From: Deinococcus budaensis | Lineage (GTDB): Bacteria > Deinococcota > Deinococci > Deinococcales > Deinococcaceae | Reading direction: 5' to 3' | Length of the DNA stretch: 64,000 nt | Assembly (NCBI RefSeq): GCF_014201885.1 | Contig: NZ_JACHFN010000014.1 | Span: 1 to 64,000 of the forward strand | Shown here: positions 23,607 to 44,367 of the stretch, in pieces | Position numbering within the stretch: the first letter of the stretch is position 1 | Layout of the letters: each line of letters opens with the position of its first letter | The notes under the pieces: model-generated | Told to the model about the DNA's origin: nothing | The model's database searches: none | What the model saw: the letters and a program-made list of their open reading frames with translations, nothing else | Program-made: the position numbers and the translations under genes

Positions 23607-23639
23607 GCCCGCGACTCTAGGGGCGGGCCTCTTACAGAT

Positions 23640-24128
23640 TTACTGCCGGGTGCCCGGCGCCCCCATGACCGGCGCCCCCGGCACCCGCAGATGCACGGTC
23701 TCGCCCACCAGCCCCAGCGCCTGCAAACGCGCGGCGATCAATGAGCGGTGGCACGTCTCCGGGTCGGCCTCGTAACACAGCAGGCAGGTCCGCTCCTGCG
23801 CCGCGAGGGCGCCGAGCTGCTCCAGCGCTTCGCCCTGGGCGGCGAGGTGCGCGTGGTAGCCGCGCTCCAGCAGCGCGAAATCGTGCTCCAGCCGGTACGC
23901 CTTGCGCAGGCTGGGTGGCGTGCCCAGCGGCCGCAGGTGCGTGTAGCCGATGCCCTGCTCCTCCAGCGCCCGGCTCAGGGCGGTCTTGCTGTAGCCCGGG
24001 CGGCGGCTCTGGGCGCGCTCGCGGGTGTCCACCAGCCGGGTCACGCCCGCCGCGCGCAGGGTGTTCAGAAAGTCGGCCAGCTGGGCACCTTCGTAGCCGA
24101 CGGTCAGCAGGGCAGGGGGGGAGATCAT
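23640..24128 (-). CDS. DUF488 family protein
   Basis: Encodes 162 aa. The family pattern is clear: LLTVGYEGAQLADFLNTLRAAGVTRLVDTRERAQSRRPGYSK at the start and CLLCYEADPETCHRSLIAARL near the end. DUF488 proteins have no settled function; the conserved Cys/His patch (CYEADPETCHR) suggests a catalytic or metal site. TACCCT lies 7 bases before the ATG, which suggests its own leaderless transcript. Confidence 0.8.
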   Translation of the reverse strand: MISPPALLTVGYEGAQLADFLNTLRAAGVTRLVDTRERAQSRRPGYSKTALSRALEEQGIGYTHLRPLGTPPSLRKAYRLEHDFALLERGYHAHLAAQGEALEQLGALAAQERTCLLCYEADPETCHRSLIAARLQALGLVGETVHLRVPGAPVMGAPGTRQ

Positions 24129-24191
24129 GCGGGTCAGGGTAAGGGCAGGCCGCCGCGCGGAAGGTGGCCGCCTGCCCTTCCCCGCCCGGGT

Positions 24192-24776
24192 CTACTCGCC
24201 CAGCGCCTTCACGTCCTTGGCACCGCGCAGCCGGCGGCTTTCGAGGTCGGCGTGCTGGGTGAGGTAGCGCAGCCAGGCTTTGGGGGTCAGCTCGCCCAGG
24301 CCGTTGTGTTCGACCGTCAGGCCGTCTTGGGGGGGCGCGGCGGCGAGTTGCCGGGCGAGGTCCACCGTCTGCGACCGCGTCTGCGAGAGCAGGTCCTGAA
24401 GCTCGCGCAGGGTCGTGCCCGCGCCCGGCTTGTAGGGGTGGTGCTCGTCGCGGACGAACCCGCGCTGCCCCAGCGCCACCCGCAGCCGCTGCTGGCCCCA
24501 GCGCTCCAGCCCGATGATGTGGGTCAGCACGCCCCGGTTGGCGTCGGTGTCGGCGGCGCGGGCGGCGCGCTGCGCGAGCAGGAGGCCGCCGCGCTCCAGC
24601 CCCTGCCCCAGCTCGGGGTAGCTCAGGCGGGCGGCGGGGCGCTCCAGCGCCTGCGCCACGAACAGGTCTTTCACGTCGTCCTTGCGGTAACGCGCCACGT
24701 AGGCGGCCCCGGCGGCCACCCCGACGGTCGCCACCGTGACGACGGCGGGCACGAACACTCGGTTGCGTCTGGTCAT
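24192..24776 (-). CDS. DinB-like protein with N-terminal membrane anchor
   Basis: Encodes 194 aa. One N-terminal hydrophobic helix (FVPAVVTVATVGVAAGAAYVA) precedes a four-helix bundle. Histidines at THIIGLERWGQQRL and YLTQHADLESRRL match the spacing of the DinB/YfiT metal site. Members often act as thiol-dependent transferases; Deinococcus encodes many. The assignment rests on the helix pattern and histidines only. TAGACT is 6 bases before the ATG. Confidence 0.5.
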   Translation of the reverse strand: MTRRNRVFVPAVVTVATVGVAAGAAYVARYRKDDVKDLFVAQALERPAARLSYPELGQGLERGGLLLAQRAARAADTDANRGVLTHIIGLERWGQQRLRVALGQRGFVRDEHHPYKPGAGTTLRELQDLLSQTRSQTVDLARQLAAAPPQDGLTVEHNGLGELTPKAWLRYLTQHADLESRRLRGAKDVKALGE

Positions 24777-24780
24777 GAAC

Positions 24781-25380
24781 TCAGTCTAAAGCGTGTCCAG
24801 CAGCCCGGCGCGGAACTTCCACCACGCCCCCCGGCAGGCCGATCAAGCTCACCCACGAGTCGGGCGGGCAGGGCAAGGTCTCCAGCAGCATCAGCGGGTG
24901 GGCCAGGGTGTACTCGGGCACGCCGAGCTTCAGCCCCTGCGCCCCCCAGCCGAAACCCTTGCCCAGCCGCCCCCCCGCGCGGTCGGCGGCGACGCAGGCG
25001 AGGACGGCGGCCTGGGCGCCCTGCGGCCTCAGGCGGGGTTCGCCCACCTGCGGCATCGCTTTCAGGACCGCGCCCGCCGGGTCGCGCAGCTGCCAGTACC
25101 AGCCTGCCTTGTGCTGGTGGGGGACATAGAGGGTGACCCCGGCTTGCAGGGCCAGCCGCCGCAGCGGCTGGAGGGCGCGCTCGGGGCCGACGATCAGCGT
25201 CCGCAGCGCGGCGACCTCCGGGTGGGCCCGCAAGGCGGCGGCGGCCTCCCGCGCTCCTGTGAAGTGGGGATGGTGCCCGTGCGGCGGCAGCGGATACGCG
25301 CAGGCCCGCGCCCGCAGCAGCGCCGTCCAGACCGCGTCGCGCTGGGCGCCGGGCGAGGTGGGCGGCGGGGTCCCGGTCAA
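24781..25380 (-). CDS. 5-formyltetrahydrofolate cyclo-ligase family protein
   Basis: Encodes 199 aa. AYPLPPHGHHPHFTGAREAA, PLRRLALQAGVTLYVPHQHKAGWY, RLGKGFGWGA (the G-K-G-G/Y-type loop) and PEYTLAHPLML fit the 5-FTHF cyclo-ligase (MTHFS) fold, more exactly its MTHFSD-like branch. It would use ATP to recycle 5-formyl-THF, but the sequence is divergent. The most likely start is TTG at 25380, 6 bases after the acyltransferase stop codon; no better ATG or GTG exists near the N-terminus. It is probably translated from the upstream gene's message. Confidence 0.6.
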   Translation of the reverse strand: MTGTPPPTSPGAQRDAVWTALLRARACAYPLPPHGHHPHFTGAREAAAALRAHPEVAALRTLIVGPERALQPLRRLALQAGVTLYVPHQHKAGWYWQLRDPAGAVLKAMPQVGEPRLRPQGAQAAVLACVAADRAGGRLGKGFGWGAQGLKLGVPEYTLAHPLMLLETLPCPPDSWVSLIGLPGGVVEVPRRAAGHALD

Positions 25381-25386
25381 GGCGGC

Positions 25387-26271
<885 letters not shown>

Positions 26272-26422
26272 GTCCGCCACTGTAGCGCGCGGCCCCGCCG
26301 CCGCCATAGAGTTTAAAGCGGTTTTGGAAAACGTCTGGGACCGCCTCCCCCCACAGCGCCCGGAAACCCGCGTGCTGGCGCGGGCGCGGCGCGGCAAGAT
26401 GCCCTAGACAGGGACGCGCGGC

Positions 26423-26866
26423 TCAGAGGGGAGACGAGGCGGCGGCCCCGGCTTCCGCATGGCCCTCCAGCACCTGCACCGCGTAGCCCAGGGCGCGGGC
26501 GGCGCGTTCGGTGGTCGGCAGCGCCGCCGCGCCGGGCAGCGCCAGCAGGTGCAGTTCGCGCACGGCGCGGCCCCGCAGCTCGGCGTCCAGGGCGGTGCGG
26601 GCAAAGGCGTCCGGCCCGGCGGCCCGCAGCGGCAGGTCGCCCGCCTCCGCGCGGAAGTCGGGGTGGTGGACCCACCCGCGCGAGAAGGTCTCGCCGGGTG
26701 TGCCTGCCGCCCCGTCCCACTGCACGTGCACGATCAGCTGTCCTGCCGCCCGCGCCGCCTCGACCCGCGCCTGCCAGCGCCGCGACACGGCCTGCTCGTC
26801 GGGCCGCCCTTCCAGGTGGTGGCGCTGGGCGGTGAGCAGGACCAGGGCCACGGGCGTGAGGGTCAT
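26423..26866 (-). CDS. Isochorismatase-fold protein lacking catalytic residues
   Basis: Encodes 147 aa, slightly short for the cysteine hydrolase/isochorismatase family (about 170-200). The fold is visible: an N-terminal strand VALVLLTAQRHHL, then LIVHVQWDG, AFARTALDAELRGR, and TTERAARALGYAVQVLEGHAEA. The normal Asp of LxxxDxQ is Thr here, no Lys is seen before the AFxxTxL stretch, and the nucleophilic Cys position reads Ala (LPGAAALPTTERA). It is therefore probably not a hydrolase. TATCCT lies 7 bases before the ATG. Confidence 0.6.
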   Translation of the reverse strand: MTLTPVALVLLTAQRHHLEGRPDEQAVSRRWQARVEAARAAGQLIVHVQWDGAAGTPGETFSRGWVHHPDFRAEAGDLPLRAAGPDAFARTALDAELRGRAVRELHLLALPGAAALPTTERAARALGYAVQVLEGHAEAGAAASSPL

Positions 26867-26940
26867 GGCAAAGAGGATAGCGGGAGCAGGGGAGGCGGGG
26901 CGTGGGAGAGCCGGGTCCCCCCCGGTCCTCGGCTTCTTTC

Positions 26941-27729
<789 letters not shown>

Positions 27730-27860
27730 GGAGGCGACTGTAGCAATGTGGCGGGGGCAGGGGTTGGAGTGGGTGCAAGAAGGGAGACCGGCCCCCCGGC
27801 TGCCGCGCTCACCCGCGTCTGTCCCCGCCGGGGGTCCCAACCGTCAGACTTCGGTGAGAC

Positions 27861-29125
<1,265 letters not shown>

Positions 29126-29167
29126 TGGGGCCGGGCCGCATCCCCCCCACACACATGAGGAGACACA

Positions 29168-31840
<2,673 letters not shown>

Positions 31841-31931
31841 GCGGGGCCAGCTTCCAGCCGCCAGCGATCAGCCCCCCTTCCCCTCTGTTTCCACTCCCCA
31901 CGGACCACTCCCTGCTCACCGAGGTTCCCCC

Positions 31932-33161
<1,230 letters not shown>

Positions 33162-33254
33162 GGGGAGTCAGCCCGCTTCCTGGCGACTGGAAGCAGGCTT
33201 CAGCTCATGCTGGGACCTTCCTGCTGGCGATGGGGGGGGGTCACTGGCGACCCC

Positions 33255-34631
33255 CTACCGCCCCTGCCCCACGTCTACCGCCGCCGCCAGCGTGCCCCCG
33301 GCGGCGGCGGTGACCACCAGGGCGTCCGGGGTGACCTGTAGGCCGCTGAGCCGCAGCGCCCCCACGGTGCCCGAGAGGGTCACGCCGGGCGCGGGCGAGA
33401 AGGGCAGCCGGGCCTGGACCTGCCCCCGCACCTGCCCGAGCCGGGACGCGAGGTCGAAGCGGGCGGCCTCCCGCAGGTACGCCTGCGCGCGGGCGTCGGC
33501 CAGCCAGCCGATCACCCGCCCGGTCAGGCCCTCGCGCCGGGTGGTGACGGTCACGTCGCTCAGGGTGACGGCCTGCCCCGAGGGGTTGAGCGTCGGCGTT
33601 CCGGCCACGTCGGCGGTCGCGCGCACCCGCAGGCCCAGCGGACCGGAGACGCGGACGGTCACGGCGGCGCTCAGCCGTGAGCCGCGCGGGGTGACGGTTA
33701 CGCGCTCGACGCTCAGGGTGGGGGAGAGGGGCACCGGCAGCGCGAAGGTGCGCCGGGCCGCCTCGCGGGTCGCGGCCTGCGACAGCTCGGGGTAGGGCAG
33801 GCGCACCGGCACCCGCAGGTCCACCCCGGAGGCGGGCGGCGCGGCCACCTTCAGCGCGGGCAGCGGGGTGGGCGCCTGCGCCGGGGCGCGGCCCAGCCCG
33901 GCGGCGAGGTCGAAGGTCGCCCCCACCGTCAGCTTCAGCGCCTCCGGGGTGAAGCGGAAGGGACCCACGCTGAGGCTGCGCGGCGTCACCCGGGCGTAGG
34001 CGGGGTCGGGGGTGGGCAGCGTCCAGGGCTGGCCCGCCCGCGCCCACAGCGCCCCGGCCCGCGCCCGCAGGTCCGCTCCCTCGCGGATGGCCCGCGAGAC
34101 CTCCGCCGCCACCCGGTCCAGCTGCGCCCGCACCTGCGGGTCCACCAGCGCCTGCACGCTGACCCGCACGCCCGGGGTCAGGTCCACGCCCAGCGGATCG
34201 GTCCAGGTGTAGTCCCCCGTCACCTTCGCGCCCGCCTGCCAGTCGGAGGTCACGAAGGGCTGGACGCGCAGGCTGACGGTCGCCGCCCCGCCGAAATCGC
34301 GCGCGAGGAACGATCCCAGTCCCGCCGGTTCGGCCCGAAAGCTCGCGCGGATGGGCACGCTGACGATCAAAGCGTCACCCTCCGGCGCGGGCCTGACGCT
34401 GACGTGCCCGGCGCGCGTGACGGTGCCCTGAAGCCGCACGCTCAGCAGCCCGCCCGCGAACTCGCGCGACTCGTCCACCCGCGCGAACTCGGCGGGTACC
34501 CGGGCATTGGCGGCCCCCTGCACCCCCGAGAGCGGCACCGTGACGGGCAGCGTCAGCGAGGAGAGGGCGGCGGCGGGCGCGGCGGTGGTCATCAGCGGAG
34601 TCAACAGCATCGGAATGAGAAGGCGTCGCAT
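33255..34631 (-). CDS. DUF4403-family exported protein
   Basis: Encodes 458 aa. A signal peptide (MRRLLIPMLLTPLMTTAAPAAA) is followed by LPVTVPLSGVQGAANARVP, the start of DUF4403, and repeated beta-sheet units that look like lipid-binding tubular or BPI-like domains. It is soluble in the periplasm and has no catalytic motif. The role is unknown, possibly lipid transport or outer-envelope assembly. TAGCCT is 12 bases before the ATG. The 93 bases between it and pilT contain no clear element. Confidence 0.75.
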   Translation of the reverse strand: MRRLLIPMLLTPLMTTAAPAAALSSLTLPVTVPLSGVQGAANARVPAEFARVDESREFAGGLLSVRLQGTVTRAGHVSVRPAPEGDALIVSVPIRASFRAEPAGLGSFLARDFGGAATVSLRVQPFVTSDWQAGAKVTGDYTWTDPLGVDLTPGVRVSVQALVDPQVRAQLDRVAAEVSRAIREGADLRARAGALWARAGQPWTLPTPDPAYARVTPRSLSVGPFRFTPEALKLTVGATFDLAAGLGRAPAQAPTPLPALKVAAPPASGVDLRVPVRLPYPELSQAATREAARRTFALPVPLSPTLSVERVTVTPRGSRLSAAVTVRVSGPLGLRVRATADVAGTPTLNPSGQAVTLSDVTVTTRREGLTGRVIGWLADARAQAYLREAARFDLASRLGQVRGQVQARLPFSPAPGVTLSGTVGALRLSGLQVTPDALVVTAAAGGTLAAAVDVGQGR

Positions 34632-34739
34632 GGGTCGCCGCCCAGGCTACGCGCAGGCGATGAGGGGGAAAGCAGGGCGCGGCGCGCGGAGAAGCGCAAA
34701 GAGAACAACCGCGCGCCGCCTCCCGCGTACCCTCTCTAC

Positions 34740-35174
34740 ATGTGGACCCAGCACGACCTGCGCCTCGCGCCCCGCCCGCGCGGCTTTCATCTCATCACCC
34801 GCGAGGTGGTCGCGGCCGTGCCCGAACTCACGCGGGTGCGCGCGGGGCTGCTGCACCTGTTTCTCCAGCACACGTCGGCCAGCCTCGCGCTGAACGAGAA
34901 TGCCTCGCCCGACGTGCGGCGCGACTTCGAGCGCTATTTCAACCACCTTGTCCCCGACGGCTGGGGGGAGTTCGAGCACACGCTGGAAGGGCCAGACGAC
35001 ATGGCCGCGCACATCAAGGCGAGCCTGCTGGGGCCTGCGCTGACGCTGCCGGTGCGGGACGGGCGGCTCGCGCTGGGTACCTGGCAGGGCGTGTACCTGT
35101 GCGAGCACCGCGACGACGGCGGCGCGCGGCGGCTGGTGCTGACGCTTCAGGGGGAGGATGGGAGGGCGGATTAG
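34740..35174 (+). CDS. YjbQ-family (UPF0047) protein, secondary thiamine-phosphate synthase type
   Basis: Encodes 144 aa. The family motifs are LFLQHTSASLALNENASPDVRRD, WGEFEHTLEGPDDMAAHIKASLLG and GTWQGVYLCEHRD. YjbQ proteins bind a metal through conserved histidines, and one E. coli member can replace ThiE weakly. Nothing nearby links it to thiamine. ATG 34740 was chosen because TACCCT sits 6 bases upstream. Its stop overlaps the convergent hydrolase gene by 4 bases. Confidence 0.85.
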   Translation: MWTQHDLRLAPRPRGFHLITREVVAAVPELTRVRAGLLHLFLQHTSASLALNENASPDVRRDFERYFNHLVPDGWGEFEHTLEGPDDMAAHIKASLLGPALTLPVRDGRLALGTWQGVYLCEHRDDGGARRLVLTLQGEDGRAD

Positions 35175-36634
35175 TCCGCGCGCTGGGCGGCGCAGCCCGC
35201 GTCCAGCGGCTGGCCGGGCCGCTGCCAGAAGGCCCGTAGCAGTCGGCTGGCGCATTCGCCTCCCTGCCACAGCTGTCCGTGTCCGTTCCAGCGGAAATTC
35301 ACCCACTGCGACCTCGGTAGCGCCGCGCTCAGCAGGGGCGCATAGTCGGGCGGCGTGACCGGGTCGAGTTCGCCGGTCAGGATCAGCGTGGGCGTCTGCG
35401 AGCGGACCGGCTGCCGCAACGCCGCGTCCCCGGCGGGCGGCCAGGCCGCGCAGATGGCCTCCGCTATCCCCAGAGACAGCACCGCCCGGGTCCCCGAGTT
35501 GGCACCCACTCCGGGCAGCCCCCGGGTTTCCGGGCAGCCGATGGCGTAACTGGCCAGATTAATGCTGGCCGAGGTTCCCTCGCGGGACAGCAGGGTGCCC
35601 AGGTCGGCGGTGTTGCCGTTCCACAGGGCGTTCACCAGCCCGGGAATCCAGGAGGGCGAGCCGCCCCTGTACATCAGGGTGAACAGCAGGCGCTGCACGT
35701 CGCGGCTCCGCACCTCGACCTCGTAGCTCTCCCCGCTGGCCTGGCTGAGGTAGGTCACGGCCAGCGGTTCGCGGTCCAGCCGCGTGAGCAGTTCGCTGTA
35801 ACGTGCCCGGATGTCCGGGTAGGTCGCGGCGCATACCGGATCGTCGGCGCACGCCTGGAGCCGCGCCGCCACCGCCCGGTCCAGAAAGGCGTCGAGACCG
35901 GCCCAGTAGTTTCGCCCGGCGGCGACCGGACTGTCGAGCACCATGCTGCGGACCGTGCCGGGAAAGCGGCGCAGCACCTCCTGCGCCAGCCGGGTGCCGT
36001 AGGAGACGCCGTAGAGGTTGATCCGCGCGGCCCCCAGCGCCCGGCGCAGGGCGTCCACGTCCCCGGCGCTCTCGGCGCTGGTGTAGGCGGTGAGGTCGAG
36101 GCCCTGGCGGGTCAGGGCATCGCGGCAAGCCAGCACGTCCCCGGCCTCCTCGGGCGCGAAGAGGCCGCGCGCGCGTGAGGCCGCGACCTGCTGCGCCTCG
36201 CTGCGGGGGTGCGGGCAGGCCAGCGCCGGGCGCGACGCCCCGCTGCCGCGCTGGTCGAACAGCACGAGGTCGCGGTCCGCACTCAGCCCCTGAAGCTCCA
36301 GGCGGGTCATGCTCCGGGCCTCGCCCTCGATGGTGCCGCCCGGCCCCCCGTGCAGGTAGACCACCGGGTCGGGCTGGGGTGCCGGGCGGTCACTGCGGAC
36401 GATCATCACGAACAGCGAAAGACTCCTGCCCCCGGGCCGGGCGTGCCGTTCGGGCACCCGCAGCCGCGCGCACTGCACCCGGCGGGCTTGCAGCGTGTCC
36501 GAGAGGGGATAGGCGCAGGGCGCGGGCGTCAGTGCCCCGGTGAGCGGGGGAGGAGGGCCGCCGCCTCCCGCCAGCGCCGAGGAGGCGAGACCGAGGGCCA
36601 GCAGCAGACTGCCTGTCAAACGGAGGAGGGTCAT
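35171..36634 (-). CDS. Secreted alpha/beta-hydrolase peptidase (S33, TAP-like)
   Basis: Encodes 487 aa with a signal peptide (SLLLALGLASSALAGG). HGGPGG forms the oxyanion hole, GVSYGTRLA carries the nucleophilic Ser, GELDPVTP the acid, and NGHGQ the His. The C-terminal region with paired cysteines matches the TAP-like domain of secreted tripeptidyl aminopeptidases in actinobacteria. It probably trims peptides outside the membrane. The 3' end overlaps the YjbQ gene by 4 bases. Confidence 0.85.
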   Translation of the reverse strand: MTLLRLTGSLLLALGLASSALAGGGGPPPPLTGALTPAPCAYPLSDTLQARRVQCARLRVPERHARPGGRSLSLFVMIVRSDRPAPQPDPVVYLHGGPGGTIEGEARSMTRLELQGLSADRDLVLFDQRGSGASRPALACPHPRSEAQQVAASRARGLFAPEEAGDVLACRDALTRQGLDLTAYTSAESAGDVDALRRALGAARINLYGVSYGTRLAQEVLRRFPGTVRSMVLDSPVAAGRNYWAGLDAFLDRAVAARLQACADDPVCAATYPDIRARYSELLTRLDREPLAVTYLSQASGESYEVEVRSRDVQRLLFTLMYRGGSPSWIPGLVNALWNGNTADLGTLLSREGTSASINLASYAIGCPETRGLPGVGANSGTRAVLSLGIAEAICAAWPPAGDAALRQPVRSQTPTLILTGELDPVTPPDYAPLLSAALPRSQWVNFRWNGHGQLWQGGECASRLLRAFWQRPGQPLDAGCAAQRAD

Positions 36635-36686
36635 CCTCCTGATTCTGGCGTCCCCGGGACTCCGGCACGCGCGAAGTTGCCGTGCC

Positions 36687-39047
<2,361 letters not shown>

Positions 39048-39068
39048 CCTGCCTCCTTTTGTGTGCGG

Positions 39069-39962
39069 TCAGGATAGGGGAGACGGGGCGGGGGCGGGGG
39101 CTGGACGCGCTTCGCCCCCAGGCCCCTGCGCCAGCGCCGCGCCCGCCAGGATCAGCGCCCCGCCCAGCAGCATGGCGGGCCGCAGGGGTTCCCCCAGCAC
39201 GAGAAAGGCCAGCGCCACCGTGAACAGCGGCTCCAGCGTTCCCAGCAGGCTGGCCCGCGCCGCGCCCAGCCGGGAGACCGCCCCGTACAGGGCGGGCACG
39301 GCGATCAGGGTGGGCAGCGCGGCCATGCCCAGGATCACGCCCCACTGCGCGGCGCCCTCCGGCATGCCCAGCTCGCCCCGCGCCGCCGCCAGCGCCCCGA
39401 AGGCGGCGGCCCCCACCAGCGCGAGGTGCCCGGTCGCGGCGAGCGGGGGGACGCCCCGCAGCCAGCGCTCGGAGGCCAGCAGGTAGGCCGCGTAGAGCGC
39501 CCCCGCCCCGGCTCCCAGCGCCAGCCCGAGGGGATCGCGGTCGCCGGCCCCCGGCACCCCCACCACCAGGCCCAGGCCCAGCGCCGCCAGCGCCACCGCC
39601 CCCAGCCGCGCCGCGCCCGGCCGCTGCCCCGCCAGCCACCCGAACAGGATCACGAAGGCGGGCGCGAGGTAGAGCAGCAGCCCGGTCGCCCCCGCCGTGA
39701 CGCGCCCCAGCGCCCCGAAATAGCAGAACGTCGCCAGCACGTAGACCACCCCGGCCCCCAGCAGCGGCCCCCGCTGGGGCCAGCTCAGTCCCCGGCCCAC
39801 CAGCGGCAGCAGCGCGGCGGCCACCAGCCCGAAGCGCCACGCGAGCACCTGATACGTGCCCAGTCCCACCTCCCCCGCCAGCTTGCCCCAGATGCCCAGC
39901 GTGGCGAAACTCAGCGCGGCGACGAGGGCCAGGAGCAAACCGGTGCGGACGGGGGTGGGCAT
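39069..39962 (-). CDS. EamA/DMT-family membrane transporter
   Basis: Encodes 297 aa, ten membrane helices in two EamA repeats: residues 1-140 (SFATLGIWGKL, AATFCYFGALGRVTAGATGLLLYLAPAFV) and 150-285 (ALYGAVSRLGAARASLLGTLEPLF). It belongs to the RhaT/DMT metabolite exporters; cargo unknown. ATG 39962 was chosen over an upstream codon because TACGCT lies 7 bases before it. Overlapping frames on the other strand are GC-driven. Confidence 0.85.
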   Translation of the reverse strand: MPTPVRTGLLLALVAALSFATLGIWGKLAGEVGLGTYQVLAWRFGLVAAALLPLVGRGLSWPQRGPLLGAGVVYVLATFCYFGALGRVTAGATGLLLYLAPAFVILFGWLAGQRPGAARLGAVALAALGLGLVVGVPGAGDRDPLGLALGAGAGALYAAYLLASERWLRGVPPLAATGHLALVGAAAFGALAAARGELGMPEGAAQWGVILGMAALPTLIAVPALYGAVSRLGAARASLLGTLEPLFTVALAFLVLGEPLRPAMLLGGALILAGAALAQGPGGEARPAPAPAPSPLS

Positions 39963-40060
39963 GGAGGGCAGCGTAACGCGCCCCACACCCCCCCCGCAGC
40001 GGGGTTGTCTGCGACCCGCCCCACCCCGCCGCCCGCCCCGCTTGCGCTAGCGTCGGGGGT

Positions 40061-42577
<2,517 letters not shown>

Positions 42578-42663
42578 GGGGAGGGGTGACCCTGCTCTCC
42601 TTCTCCCGGATTCCTTCAGTTTCTCCCGGCCCGCCCCGGCGGCTGGGCTAGACTGCCGCGCAT

Positions 42664-43398
<735 letters not shown>

Positions 43399-43423
43399 GG
43401 AGGGGGGTGTGGGAAAAGCAGGA

Positions 43424-43440
43424 CCCCGCACGCGGCGGGG
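43424..43440 (+). terminator. Weak hairpin between convergent genes
   Basis: CCCCGC (43424-43429) pairs with GCGGGG (43435-43440) around a 5-base loop, between two convergent genes. The following bases are not a clear T-run, so termination is possible but unproven. Confidence 0.35.
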
Positions 43441-43479
43441 CTGGCTTCTCCACAAGTTCTCCACGCGGCGCGCCGCCCA

Positions 43480-44283
43480 CTACGCGCCGATCTCCCCGCG
43501 TTCGCGCATCTTCTCGGCCAGCTTGGAGGGTTCCAGCAGGCTGGCTTCTGCGCCGTAGCGGCGTTTCACCGCGCGCTGAACCAGGTAGATCGCCAGGGCC
43601 ACGCCCAGCAGGCTGATCACCAGGCCCGGCACGCGCATGATGGCGTTCACCTCGGCCACCTGGGCGTTGAAGGCGTCGCTGCCGAACTTCGCGGTCACCC
43701 GGGCGTAGTTCACGGCGCTGTTCACCACGCCGCCGATCAGGTCCACCACCGCGAAGGTGACGGTGCCCGCGACCAGCCCCCGGTGGACGGCAGGGTCGCG
43801 CATGGCCTGCTGGGTGGCCGCGCGGTCCTGCGCCTTTTCCCCGATGCTGGCCGCGTCCAGAAAGACCCGGAACAGCGGCACCCGCGTGCCCGCGCTGATC
43901 AGGAAAAAGAGGCCCACCAGATACGACCGCGCGCTGTCTTTGACCGCGTACCAGAAGCCGTCCACGTACCAGAAGGCCAGCGCCCCCGAGAAGATCGCCC
44001 CTGCCCCGCCGATGAGGGCCACCGGGCTGACGTTGCGGTTCACGAAAAGGTCGGTCAGCACGTAGGCGACCGGAATCAGGGCCGCCAGCAGGTAGGCCCG
44101 GATATTTCCAGTGGTGCCGCCGCCGAACACGTTCTCCGAGAAGCTGAAGCCGCTGGTCAGGAGGTTGGGACTCAGGATCAGGATCGGGATCACCAGGGTG
44201 AACACCAGATCCCAGACGGTCTTGGGCACGCCCCCCTGGGAGCGGGCGGGTGCGGCGGGACGCGGCGTTTGCGGGGCGGTCAT
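43480..44283 (-). CDS. Membrane protein, VC0807-like
   Basis: Encodes 267 aa with about six hydrophobic segments (FTLVIPILILSPNLL, IRAYLLAALIPVAYVL, ALIGGAGAIFSGALAFWYV, YLVGLFFLISAGTRVP, TVTFAVVDLIGGVVNSA, LVISLLGVALAIYLVQ). The pattern, an Asp/Arg-rich loop after helix 2 and the RVPLFRVFL sequence, resembles the VC0807 family, whose function is unknown. ATG 44283 was taken; a codon three residues upstream is also open. Confidence 0.6.
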   Translation of the reverse strand: MTAPQTPRPAAPARSQGGVPKTVWDLVFTLVIPILILSPNLLTSGFSFSENVFGGGTTGNIRAYLLAALIPVAYVLTDLFVNRNVSPVALIGGAGAIFSGALAFWYVDGFWYAVKDSARSYLVGLFFLISAGTRVPLFRVFLDAASIGEKAQDRAATQQAMRDPAVHRGLVAGTVTFAVVDLIGGVVNSAVNYARVTAKFGSDAFNAQVAEVNAIMRVPGLVISLLGVALAIYLVQRAVKRRYGAEASLLEPSKLAEKMRERGEIGA

Positions 44284-44367
44284 GGGGGGCATTGTCTCAC
44301 CCGGCGGTGAGGAGGAGGCGGGGCGCAGACGCAGGGGACTTGCCCGCTTCCCGCGCCCTGCCTTCCC

